Part shown: piece after piece, positions 22,781 to 33,786 of the stretch
Position numbering within the stretch: position 1 is the stretch's first letter
How the letters are laid out: each line of letters begins with the position of its first letter
Assembly: GCA_022432975.1 (NCBI GenBank)
Contig: CM039503.1
Span: forward strand, 44,162,655-44,226,654
From: Begonia masoniana
Lineage: Eukaryota > Streptophyta > Magnoliopsida > Cucurbitales > Begoniaceae
DNA: 64,000 nt
Reading direction: 5' to 3'
Notes under the pieces: model-generated
Database searches by the model: none
What the model was told of the DNA's origin: nothing
The model's input: the letters and a program-made list of their open reading frames with translations, nothing else
Program-made: the position numbers and the translations under genes

Positions 22781-23267
22781 TGCTATTTTATTGCTATTTT
22801 ATTTTGCTATTTTATTTTGCTATTTTATTTTGCTATTTTATTTTGCTATTTTATTTTGCTATTTTATTTTGCTATTTTATTTTGCTATTTTATTTTGCTA
22901 TTTTATTTTGCTATTTTATTTTGCTATTTTATTTTGCTATTTTATTTTGCTATTTTATTTTGCTATTTTATTTTGCTATTTTATTTTGCTATTTTATTTT
23001 GCTATTTTATTTTGCTATTTTATTTTGCTATTTTATTTTGCTATTTTATTTTGCTATTTTATTTTGCTATTTTATTTTGCTATTTTATTTTGCTATTTTA
23101 TTTTGCTATTTTATTTTGCTATTTTATTTTGCTATTTTATTTTGCTATTTTATTTTGCTATTTTATTTTGCTATTTTATTTTGCTATTTTATTTTGCTAT
23201 TTTATTTTGCTATTTTATTTTGCTATTTTATTTTGCTATTTTATTTTCCTATTTTATTTTGCTATTT
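22781..23267 (+). repeat. 13-bp minisatellite TATTTTATTTTGC, about 36 copies
   Basis: Nearly perfect array in the left LTR of the copia. The right LTR has only about two imperfect units at the same place (27698-27724). All three frames stay open with a 13-residue cycle rich in F, I, L and Y; the resulting 160-200 codon frames are artefacts. Confidence 0.98.
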
Positions 23268-23439
23268 TATTCTGTTAATTAGTTTCATATTTTTCAGTTG
23301 TTTAGTTTCCTAGCTTTATGCCCAAGCTGGCTATATACCTTGTGTTCTATTTATTGTAAAATTATCAATACAGAAAATACATTCTTCTCTTCCATTTGAG
23401 TTTCCAGTTTCACATTGTATCAGAGCAATAGTTTCTATA

Positions 23440-24500
23440 TTCATGGTGTTTTTTTTTTCAACCTTCAAAATGTCCATTGAAAATACATCATCCAATACCG
23501 ACCCATCCTCGACCATACCCAAAATAGATTCATATTCCATTCATCACTCTGACAGCCCTTCTACAGTTCTAGTCACCCCTCTTCTCATGGGAGATAATTT
23601 CAGTTCATGGAGCAGGGCTATAACCATGGCTCTTCGTGCGAAAAGCAAACTTGGATTCGTTAATGGTTGTTTACCGATTCTGATATCCTCAATTGGAAAA
23701 GATGCAATGATCTGGTCACAAGTTGGATTCTAAATTCCATCTCGCCCGAGTATCCTGTATGCTGAGGCAACAACACAAATTTGGACAGATATGAAGGAAA
23801 TGTATTCTCAATCTAATGCACCTAAGATTTATCAATTGAATTAATTCATTTCTGGTCTCAAGCAGGAAGTTATGTATGTTTTTTTCTTATTTCACACAAC
23901 TCAAATCATTATGGGATGAATTCAGTTATATTGCTCCCATTTCACCTTGCATCTGTGGCAATGCCAAAGTTGTCATCAATCAGCAACATCAAGATCGCTC
24001 CATAGAATTCCTTCAAGGACTCCATGATAATTTCTCGGCTATTCGAAGCCAAATTCTATTGATGGAACCTTTCCCATCTGTTCAACGCATTTACAGTCTC
24101 GTGCGCCAGGAAGAAAAACAACAAGAAATCAACATTCGAATAACTCCATCTGTCAATTCTGTTGCACTTTAGGCGTCGAAACAAGCGCCTCGGCCATATG
24201 GAAAACGACCTCGCCCGTTTTGTGACCATTGCAATAAACATGGTTACACAAATGCAACATGTTTCCAACTCCATGGTTTCCCTGATAAGCAAGGGAAGAA
24301 ATTCTACCCACAGCATCCAACATCAACCTTTCGAGCAACCATCTGACTTCGGATCAATACAACAAGTTGCTCACACTTCTTGCTAGAGAAAAATCAAGTA
24401 GTTCCTCTGTCAATCTTGCAGGTATAGCTCTAACTTGTTTTCAATCTCATTGGATCATAGACTCTAGTGCATCTAATCATATATGCACATCTCTTTCTTT
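23440..24500 (+). pseudogene. copia gag and protease region
   Basis: Begins near MSIENTSSNTDPSSTIPK (23470). Gag motifs follow: LLMGDNFSSWSRAITMALRA and FLQGLHDNFSAIRSQILLM. The zinc knuckle is CDHCNKHGYTNATC at 24222-24263. The protease motif WIIDSSASNHIC (24452-24487) has DSS in place of the usual DSG. A stop at about 23731 and frame changes near 23875 and 24170 inactivate the gene. Confidence 0.85.
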
Positions 24501-24829
24501 TTTTCTAGCTATGCGACTGTGACCAAAAGGCTATATGTTCATTTACCTGATGGTTCACAAGTCATTGTTACTCACATAGGCACTGTACGTCATTATGATT
24601 CATTAACACTTACAAATGTTTTTTATATACCATCTTTCAAATACAATCTTTTATTCATCTCACAATTGACAAAATCAATTAATTGTGATGTATCCTTTTA
24701 TTCATCTCGTTGCCATTTTCAGGACCACATAACGAAGAAGACGATGGTCGGGGTAGTGCTCGGTAGGGACTCTACTACCTTGTTGCGCCTCTAGTTTATC
24801 ATTCAATTTTTTCTCTTAAAATTTGTAAT

Positions 24830-25760
24830 AATTTCAATGTTGTGCATGGACGTCTTGGCCGTCCATCCACATCTCGTTCTAATTTTCTTCTTAGAAAATT
24901 TCTCAATATTATTGCAAATAAAACTTTTATTTATGGGATTTGTCCACAAGCAAAACAAGCATGCTTTTCTTTTCCTCAGAGTTTATCTACTTCTTCTCAT
25001 TATTTTGAATTAATTCATGTTGACATTTGGGGTGCTTTCTCATTACCATCAATAAATGGCTCTCGTTTTTTTTACTATTGTGGACGATTACTCACGCTGT
25101 ACGTAGATCTTTTTAATGAAAAATAAATCAAAAACTTTTCACATGTTGACTCATTTCTTTCATCACATCAATCGTCAATTTCATACAAAAATTTCAAATA
25201 TAAACTCCAATAATTGAGAAATATTTCTCCCTCAACTCCAGGCCATTCGCTCTGATAATGGCACTGAATTTATTTCTAAGCAAATTCAAACTTGGATACA
25301 TGACAATGACATTTTTCATCAAAGAAGTTGTGTTGCAACTCCCCAACAAAATGACGTTGTTTAACGGAAACATCATCATTTACTTGATGTTGCCCGATCC
25401 CTTCGATTTCAAGTTGGATTGGCACTTTCTTTTTTAGGAGAATGCATCCTTATTGCAGCTTTTCTCATAAATAAAATGCCAACTCCATGTCTCAAATATA
25501 AATCTCCTCATGAAATGTTAATCGGAACACCCCCAACTTATTCATCTCTGCGTGTTTTTAGCTGCTTATGCTTCGCTAAAAATATGCACATTCGACACAA
25601 ATTTGATCAACGTGCACGACCCGACATCTTCATTGGTTATCTTTTTTGCCAAAAAGGGTATCGTATATATGATTTGCAATCTTGTCAAATCTATGTATCT
25701 CGCAATGTATTATTTCTCGAATCCATTTTTCCATATCGCGATATAGATTCTTTATCTTCC
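24830..25760 (+). pseudogene. copia integrase region
   Basis: Recognisable as GRLGRPS (a degraded GHxG motif), then CPQAKQACFSF, HVDIWGAFSLPS (first catalytic Asp, 25018) and AIRSDNGTEF (second Asp, about 25245-25275). QQNDVV, a stop, RKHHHLLDVA corresponds to the QQNGVVERKHRHLLDTA signature carrying the catalytic Glu, here lost. The C-terminal part FGCxCF-like SCLCFAKN..FIGY continues to 25760. Confidence 0.85.
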
Positions 25761-26089
25761 ATCTCACCATTATTTATAACGCCTCTCGATGATGTCCACA
25801 CTGACCACGACAATACTTCTTTAGGAAATTTCATTCCAAGCGCTAATATCGTTGCTCCTGATTCATCATTAGTTGAGAATCCTACCATTGATTCTTCCCT
25901 TTCTGACGTTATTATCACATCGCCATCCATTTCCAATTATCCTACACATCAGTGAGTTCCACCATCTTATCTTTAGGATTATGTTTGCAATCAAGTTTCT
26001 TTTTTTACCAAGTTTCCACTTGGCCAATATTTTTCTTTATCCTATTTTAATCAACTTCATCAACCCTTTCTTTCAACTATTATTGTCCA

Positions 26090-27640
26090 CGATGAACCAC
26101 GATCTTTTTCTCAAGCCATCAAATCTGACCGCTGGCGTGTGGCCATGGCTGTTGAAATATAGGCACTTGAGGCCAACAATACTTAGACTCTTTGTCACAT
26201 TCCCCCTGGCAAAACACTAATCGGTTGTAAATGGGTATATAAAAATCAAGTATAAGTCTGATGGCTCAATCGAATGTTATAAGGCACGTTTGGTTGCTAA
26301 AGGATATTCTCAGGTAGAAGACATTGATTATCACGATACATTTGCTCCCGTAGCGAAACTCGTTACTGTCCGTCTACTACTTTCCCTTGCAGCTATTCGA
26401 GGTTGGTCTTTGCAACAACTCGATGTTAATAATGTTTTTCTCCAAGGTGACCTTAATGAAGAGGTCTACATGAAACTCCCACCTGATATTTCAATTGTAG
26501 GTGATACTCGTGTTTACAAATTAAATAAATCACTCTATGGCTTGAAGCAAGCTTTCTGTCAATGGTTCTCCAAGTTTTCTTCTACTCTCATTCAAAATGG
26601 TTTTCATTAATTTGTTTCAAATTATAGTCTTTTTACTTACATAAATAATTACATTTCCATTTTTATCCTAGTTTACGTCGATTATATTATTGTCATCGGT
26701 AATAATAATATTGTCATCTTGAGGGTTAAACATTTTTTAGCTCAAACTTTTTCTATCAAAGACCTTGGTCCTCTTTGATATTTTTTAGGTATTGAAGTCT
26801 CACAGTCTAAACAATGCATTTTCCTCTGCCAAAGAAAGTATGTTCTTGATATTTTATCCGACTCGGGGATGCTTGATTCTCGTCCTTCCTTCTTTTCTGA
26901 TGGAGCAACATCTCCATCTTCGTCCCTCTGATGGCACTCCTTTCTCTGATCCTGCTATTTATTGTCGTCTCATTTGTCGTCTTCTCTATTTAACAATTAC
27001 TCGATCTGACATTCAATATGTTGTCAATACTCTTAGTTAATTCACGACCAACCCTCATTCTGCCCATTTGGATGCAGCCCATCAAGTTTTACGTTATCTA
27101 AAAGGTAGTATTGGTATGGACTTTTTCTTTCCGCTTCCAGTTCTCTCTCCCTCATCGGCTATGCCGGCTCTGATTGGGTTGGATGTCCCACTACTCGATG
27201 ATCGACAACCGGTTATTTTGTTATGATTGGCTCCAGCCCTATTTCTTGGAAAACCAAGAAACAACCGACCGTATCTCGGTCCTCTGCCAAGGCAGAATAC
27301 TGTGCTATCGTTGTTTTAACATCTGAACTACAATGGCTACGATATCTCCTTCATGATCTTGGTGTGGATCACTCACATTTCATTCCTGTCAACTGTGACA
27401 ATCAAGCTGCACTACACATTGCTTCTAATCTAGTTTTTCATGAACACACTAAACATATTAAACTTGATTGCCACTTCATCTGCAAAAAAATACAAGTTGG
27501 TCTCATTACTCCATCTTTTTTGCGCTCTCACGACCAGTTAGTAGATATTTTTACTAAACCACTTGGCGTCGAGGATTTTTGTCGAATACTTAGCAAGTTG
27601 GGTGTGCTTGATCTCTCAAACCTAGCTCCATCTTGTCGGG
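26090..27640 (+). pseudogene. copia reverse transcriptase and RNase H region
   Basis: RT motifs run in order: [13 protein letters not shown] (26215), [20 protein letters not shown] (26285-26340), [32 protein letters not shown]. The active-site box reads YVDY rather than YVDD (26673). RNase H is represented by SRSSAKAEYCAIVVL (27278), VNCDNQAALHIASN and FHEHTKHIKLDCHF, and ends with DIFTKPLG (27547). Several stops and the changed catalytic aspartate show decay. Confidence 0.85.
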
Positions 27641-28214
27641 GGGGTGTTAGACATAGTCAATATTTCACCAAACGATCCATATTTAGTTTCCTATTATTTT
27701 GCTCTTTTATTGTGCTATTTTATTCTGTTAATTAGTTTCCTATTCTTCAGTTGTTTAGTTTCCTAACTTTATGCCTAAGCTGGCTACATACGTTGTGCTC
27801 TATTTATTGTAAAATTATCAATAGAAAACGATTATGGGGCTTGAAATGGTCAGATTTTTGGTTAGAATTGCAAGGGGCCGAGAAAATTGAGTTTTTCGGT
27901 AGCGTGGGGTGAGAATGGGGGATCAATTCCTTATATAGAGTTGGGGATCAGCCCCCCGATCCGGTGAAGTGAACCCCCGTTCTCAACCTTAGTTTTGAGA
28001 ACGAGGGGCCGATCCGAGGCGGTGACCCCCCGTTCCCGAGAGAACCTTGAAAATGGAGAGGCAGGGAACGGGGGACCGACTGGGGTCGTGTCCCCCTGAT
28101 CTCGAATCACGTGTGGTGCACGTTGAACAGGGGTCTCTATTCCTACATCGACCCTTCGACCCAATATGTCCAGTGTCACGTAAGCACTGGACAGATTGGG
28201 GGGCGTTCAATTTA

Positions 28215-28411
28215 GATCTGCCCCCGATCTCGGCGTAAATTGAGAACGGGGGTAATCAGCCCCCGTCAGAGTTTGATTTGTTATATTTTGGATAGTTTAA
28301 GGTTTTAATTGTTAAAATTTTTAATTTAAGGATTATTTCAAATTAAAGCCATATTTTGCGATTCAAATTGATTTTAACCCTAAATTATAAATAATTAATT
28401 ATATTTTAATT
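28215..28411 (-). repeat. right terminal inverted repeat of the MULE
   Basis: Reverse complement of 15003-15205 with scattered mismatches. The inner flank, 27920-28214, contains further GGGGxTGAT/CCCCCGATC palindromes and CAGTG..CACTG hairpins. Confidence 0.85.
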
Positions 28412-31400
28412 GTACTAATACATCAAATAGTCTTTTAAAATAATAGAATTAGATAATAGATTAGTTCTTTTGTTTTTAAGAAAATAGCTTTGAGAAATGG
28501 GTTTTTTTATAAAACAATCTAGGCAGCACAAGATCATTACACAACGAAAAGATGATTGATATTATCAAGATAGTTGGGTACGGGTGGGATTGGGATGATT
28601 AATTAATCTTTGCTCGAAGAAAATCTTACCGAGCAACGAGTCAAATTTCTTGGTGTTTGTGAACCTTAACATTTTATATTACACACTTTTTAAGTTTATT
28701 GGTTGTTCTTGGAGAGCGTAAGGCATTGATTCAATGTATTATTATTATTACTATTATAAGCTTTTTGAGCAGTGTGACAACACATAAAGATGAGATCAAC
28801 TTATTAAATATATTTTTCATCAAATTAGCGAACTCATTCTGGACCACGTTATTGTGAGATTCACTTTTTGGTTCTTGGCAAGATGAACAGACTCTCAGAT
28901 CCAGAAGTGGACCTACGAGAGCAGCGGAAGATTTATGTGCTGCTTTTATACAGACAACAATTGTATTATACTAATTACATGAAATAATATATCCCTTAAA
29001 GTGCGATTTTTTTTGGGTATAATTATTGTTCAAGGAAGTAAAAAAGAATCATCAATTCTCAAGTGCACTATTTTTCCTCCACAAAGAGTGTCTTAGCCAA
29101 AATATTGAAGACCAATAAATTTTGATTGAGATGGTAATGGTCTGGATTAAGGTTGACAATAATAACCACAGTTAAAATAATTAATTGTGATTAGAAACAA
29201 TAACAAGTTTGAAAGTGTCGGAAACTTGAAATTATGACATTGCATTGGAGATCACTGATTGAGATGTCTTCCGTTAAAAAATTGACCAATCAAATGTGAT
29301 TGAAAGTACCAAACAAATTAAGGTGTTCAAGTAAATATTCTCGTGAACGAATTGATTATAAAACCACTTCAATTAGAGTTGAAACGAACGAGTAATGCAA
29401 ATTAAAAGTTAACATCTAACCTTAAAATAATTAGAGGTTGATTTTCAACTTTAAAATGTCAAAAGAGGGCATTTTGCTAAAAAATGATAAACGTAAAGTT
29501 GGTCATATGAATAAGCTATGACGAGATATCAGAATTGGTGAGATGAAAATTATCAGTAAATAAGACGTCATCATGTGCCATAAATTAATAAAGTTTAAAT
29601 TTAACTAACTTTGGTATAATTGTAAATACAAAGGACAAAATTTTAATCTTTAAGAGATAAAAAGAACCTAAATGTAAATTAACATTTAAGATATTATATT
29701 AAATAAAAAACAATTAAAATCATCCCTTGATTGCTGGTTTATCGAGGAAAGAAGAGAGAAAAAGAGAGGAGGAGAGAAAACAGGAATGGAAAAGAAAATT
29801 TACTGTACGGGGAGATTCGTTTTCATTCTGACCAAAACCTTCAACACAGAAAGTGTTCTTAACATTAAGAAGAGCATATGGGTATAAAAATTTCGAAGCG
29901 AAACTGAAATTTCGGATAAATTTCTCCGCATTCTCTCCATTTACGTGTGTGTATGTATATATGTGTGTATATATATATGCAAATTCATTGATTTCGGTGC
30001 AATTCATGAAATAAATTGCATATAAATGTAACCTAATGTTAGAATAATATGTTAGGACGCTTTTTATCAATTGATACGGCTGCTTGGGTTAAATTCTAGT
30101 GAATCCGAGTGAAAATCGTAGAAAGATCGAATATGCTACTTGACATAACTTGAATTATGTCCTGCATAATCATAATGCCATGGCATTTTGGATTTACACC
30201 TAGGCTTTGGAAAAATATTTCTGCACATTGTTTTATCCATTAAATCCATGGCGTTTCAACTTTTATGCTATGGTGTCATTACATAGTTTTGAAAATAAAA
30301 GATATTTTAAAAATGCAGAAAATAATATGAGTTATTTTAAGGAAAGTTTCAACGTTTAATTGATCAACATCATCACAATACACGATGATAGAAATCTTCA
30401 GAGTTCAAAACTTGTAACGACTCAGCATTAACATTAACTGAGGTTTAAGCATCAACGTTTGGAAATGTTACACCTCGGCTTGATGTGTGAGTCAATGCCT
30501 CAGTGTTTGAGAATATAACGCCAAGGCCATGATAAAACAAAATGCCTCAGCATGACAGAAGTTTATACCATGAAGTTATTTATAATCTTAGGATTTTTTA
30601 TATTATTTTGTAAAAACTACAAAATAAAATAGTAAATAGACATTGTGCACATCTAGATGTGTCTATATTACATGCAAAATGTGATGATTAGACATTGATT
30701 CATGCATCATAAGACATAAAAAAACAAGATAATAAAATAATATTCATATGTATTAGAATTATATGATGTATTGTTATACTTTGACATAATATTGTAAGTT
30801 CATGCACCATGGTTGCATGATGAGCACATGTATGACAGTTGTCTAACATGTGGCTGAATGCATTTACCTATGGTAGATGCATGTTAGTTTACCTAGTGTC
30901 CAGTGTGTAATCTTTGTATTTGGGGTAATGTATATATGGTAGCATTGTCAATCAAGTTGGTTGCGATGTGTTGTTAGGAGGGTACATACTGATAGATATT
31001 AAAACCCAGTGTTGATATCTTTCCTTTGTGTGAATGCAATCAGTTATGGAGAAACAAAGCTTACTTTGATACGTCTTTGGTAAATCCTTGCGAGGTAATT
31101 AGCGTTAGGGCCACGCGGTGAGTACAACCGTGACTTTAACATTACAATGTGTTAATCGTAAATCCTTATGTGGTGAATGTTGTGCTTAACTTTAATATTA
31201 CAATGCGTTAATATGACGAATATTCATGTCAGCATACAAAGTAGAACATGTTGATGTTAATGATAATAATAAATATACATTATATATTCGTTAGCAGTGT
31301 ATGCGTTATATTACATGTATATAGGTAAATAAATATTAGAATCTATTTGAGATAATACAGTCAAAGTCGAGATGACTGCATTGAATGTTCATTGCATTGA

Positions 31401-31687
31401 CATTAGCATATGCATTTAGGTATATCTAGGTTGTTTTATGCATAGTTATTAGTATATGTATTTAGGTAAATGAGATATTAATCTTCCTAGCACGCAGTGC
31501 AATTAGAATAAATAATGGGAATGGGGTGATATTACAGTTAGTGTTAATTAGTTAACACTACATGAGATTAGACTATTAGTGTATGAATACGGTTGCATTT
31601 GATAATTGTTATAAAGTGCATATGATTATTTGCTCTTAAAAATAGATGTAGAGTGTTTTATTTCACTGTTCTGTATATTTTGTTTTA
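28412..31687. other. AT-rich intergenic sequence, no gene recognised
   Basis: No convincing coding frame or mobile-element domain. Visible items are a (GT/AT)n microsatellite at 29946-29980, short repeats of CCTCAGCATTAAC / CCTCAGTGTTTGAG around 30420-30560, and an imperfect duplication of CTTTAACATTACAATGTGTT near 31134 and 31191. A minus-strand frame of 116 codons at 29720-30070 crosses the microsatellite and has no recognisable features. Confidence 0.6.
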
Positions 31688-32149
31688 GAGAAAAGTACCA
31701 TTTAGACCCCAACGTATGGGGTCAGTGACCATTTGGTACCTAACGTTTTTTTTGTACTCAATCAAACCCTAACGTATAAAACGTTTACAATTTAAACCCT
31801 ACCGTCAATTTTTTAGTTAAATTTAACAGATTTTTTTCAAAATTCCTAAACTACCCTCTCTCTCTCTCTGCGTAAAACTCCAGAAGACCCCCTCCCCTCT
31901 TTAATTGTTTTTCTCTAAAATTTTAGGGAAAAATTAGTTTTGCCATGTGCATCCATGATCTATCCATGGATATTCCCACTCGCTACCTGCTTTTATCAGT
32001 TGATGACAAATTAGTTCACTCCCATCGTCATTCATTGGCGCTCTCTTAAAATGTCATTCTGAGTGGGAGTTTTTGCTTCTGCCAATTCTTCAGAGCGAAG
32101 AGAGTGGAAAAGATAAACGAGCAAGAGAGAGAGAGAGATTTATGCGGCA

Positions 32150-32314
32150 ATGGCTGCCTCTTCCCTCTCACATCTATCCTTAACTACCATACATGCCAAC
32201 CTTCACAGAACCGAATCTGGATTTCTGGGTGTTTCAAAGAAGTCTCATTTTCGTCACTCTACTGCTGCTTCTAGTCGGTTTTCCAGCTCTAACTCAAAAT
32301 TTATCGACTGTCAG
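32150..32314 (+). pseudogene. captured first exon, plastid transit peptide-like
   Basis: ATG at 32150 opens 55 codons rich in Ser, Thr, Ala and basic residues and poor in acids: MAASSLSHLSLTTIHANLHR at the start and HSTAASSRFSSSNSKFIDCQ at the end. This is the composition of a chloroplast transit peptide. It stops at a consensus donor, GTCAG/GTGAGAGT (32310-32320), so it appears to be exon 1 with part of its intron. The 5' flank (AGAGCGAAGAGAGTGG..) looks like an untranslated leader. The parent gene is not recognised. Any translation reading past the donor enters the GA repeat and is meaningless. Confidence 0.65.
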
Positions 32315-32395
32315 GTGAGAGTGTTCTTCTTTCTCTTTCTCCCCTCCCCCTTTTTCCAATTAAAGAGGGGAGGGTTCTCTTCTGGAGTTTTACGC

Positions 32396-32479
<84 letters not shown>

Positions 32480-32480
32480 A
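32396..32480 (+). repeat. (GA)n microsatellite within the right inverted repeat
   Basis: Four blocks of GA separated by GAGGAG. The left inverted repeat has only about seven CT units at the matching place (31855-31869), so the tract expanded on one side after or during transposition. Confidence 0.95.
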
Positions 32481-32666
32481 GTTAGAGAAGTTTAGGAATT
32501 TTGAAAAAAATCTGTTAAATTTAACTAAAAAAATTGACGGTAGTGTTTAAATTGTAAACGTTTTATACGTTAGGGTTTGATTGGTACAAACAAAAAACTT
32601 AGGTACCAATGGTCACTGATCCCATACGTTGGGGTCTAAATGGTACTTTTCCCTTTGTTTTAGTAT

Positions 32667-32856
32667 ATCTCAAAGTTTGTATATATTTAAGATAAAATCT
32701 TGTATATAATAAGACTCGTGTGATATTATGGGTGTACGGTTTTATATTATCGTGATATTACATCTCAAAGTTTGTATATATTTAAGATAAAATCTTGTAT
32801 ATAATAAGACTCGTGTGATATTATGGGTGTACGGTTTTATATTATCGTGATATTAC
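32667..32856 (+). repeat. 95-bp tandem duplication
   Basis: 32667-32761 and 32762-32856 are identical or nearly so (unit starts ATCTCAAAGTTTGTATATAT and ends ATCGTGATATTAC). It lies just outside the Pack-MULE, in AT-rich sequence. Confidence 0.95.
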
Positions 32857-33786
32857 ATGTTTTCCTCCCTTAAAACATCGGATAAGACCAAGTGAATGCT
32901 GCATTCCAACTAGATTGGAAGGATTTGACATTTAGTCGCTCTTCTTCCCACTTGAGAATTCACAAGTCTAGGTTCGAGGAGAGCAAGCTGTGACAATAAC
33001 AACCTCAACCTAATAAAAATGACAACAAAAGTTCGACTCTAGAGGTATGCGCTTGTAGAGAAAATTTTACGGTGAGATGCTCGTGAAAAACTCTCACAAT
33101 TCAACAAAAAAGAAGATTGGACTCGGGCTTTATGCTTGTAGGCACCATTGATTAAAAAATTATCCATTTTATAGAGCTCCTATTTTAAATCATCATCGCT
33201 GCTACAAAACCAACACAGATAGATACAAACCAAGAACCACAAATATGACCAGACATTATCGACTTTCATTCATGTAACTCAGACAGAATCAGCGAAAGAT
33301 GTTTATTTTCTCTTCTTTTTCATTCACGTCATTATGGCTTGAACATTCAAAGTAAACTTTTTTGATTACAACTCTTTCATCTATATCATTGCACTATCAA
33401 CTATGTTCTTCAGAGCAGAATTTGACAATCTTTCTCTCCGAAGTGGTAAGTTATCTACTGAAAACAAATTAATAAAATTTAAAAAAAAAAATTATTCAGA
33501 CTATGAAAAAAATGACCATGGGCAATGCAAGAGCTTCAGCCTCTCCCATCTTCATGGAAAAGAAAAACCCAGTAAAATAGAGATGAACTTGAAGGATTGC
33601 CCCTGCATATTTTGACCATGAAGCTTCAGGCTCAGCCATATCACATTTGTCAATCCTGAGATTCTTGAAAAAATCATGTATCCAAGTTGCAGCCCATTTC
33701 CCCACTTTCATTTAGCAAGAGGATAGCAGAGGATTTACTCTGATTTTTCAGCGACGGTATGGCAGATAACTTATTGAAGGGTCTAT
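32857..33786 (-). other. intergenic sequence and 3' untranslated region of MNS4
   Basis: The part from about 33786 down to 33400 is probably the 3' untranslated region of the minus-strand mannosidase gene. Small open frames there (33403-33711) have no recognisable motif. The rest is AT-rich with no feature seen. Confidence 0.4.

Larger units (their letters stand above)
22713..27823 (+). mobile_element. Ty1/copia retrotransposon nested in the MULE
   Basis: The left LTR starts TGTTAGACATAG at 22713 and ends about 23414, just before the primer-binding site TTGTATCAGAGC (23415-23426). The right LTR starts with the same bases at 27645, after a polypurine tract GTCGGGGGGG (27635-27644). Homology between the LTRs runs to ATTATCAATA (23370 and 27823). 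The right LTR then lacks about 45 bases, or its end is rearranged, so no target duplication is certain. Gag, protease, integrase, RT and RNase H follow in copia order, all with stops. The left LTR is inflated by a 13-bp minisatellite. Confidence 0.9.
15003..28411. mobile_element. MULE with long terminal inverted repeats and nested insertions
   Basis: Long terminal inverted repeats of about 200 bp (15003-15205 and 28215-28411) match in reverse complement, sharing for example TTAATTTGAAATAAT and GTTCTCAATTTACGCCGA. Inside are a plus-strand Mutator-like transposase pseudogene, a minus-strand gene remnant (21420-22592), a nested Ty3 solo LTR (16519-19846) and a nested copia (22713-27823). Without the two insertions the MULE would be about 5 kb. 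The extreme termini are eroded and no 9-bp target duplication could be assigned. The inner ends also carry GGGGGCTGAT / CCCCGATC palindromes. Confidence 0.85.
31688..32653 (+). mobile_element. Pack-MULE with captured host exon
   Basis: 966-bp element with inverted repeats beginning GAGAAAAGTACCATTTAGAC (left) and GGGAAAAGTACCATTTAGAC (right, reverse complement), extending inward over 200 bp to CTCTTTAATTG. The perfect 9-bp target duplication TTTGTTTTA lies at 31679-31687 and 32654-32662; nine bases is the MULE hallmark. The interior (about 31910-32345) is not transposase but looks like a host promoter, first exon and start of an intron. Good conservation of repeats and duplication suggests recent insertion. 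Confidence 0.85.

Noticed and set aside
22699..23313. Open frames of 160-204 codons encoding Phe/Leu/Ile/Tyr-rich, membrane-like repeats
   Set aside because: Product of a 13-bp AT-rich minisatellite inside a copia LTR; the partner LTR lacks it.
29720..30070. 116-codon minus-strand frame
   Set aside because: Passes through a (GT/AT)n microsatellite, has no motif, and no splice or promoter support.
32150..32485. 111-codon gene ending in Arg-Glu repeats
   Set aside because: After 55 codons a consensus splice donor is reached; the remainder is intron-like sequence and a GA microsatellite.
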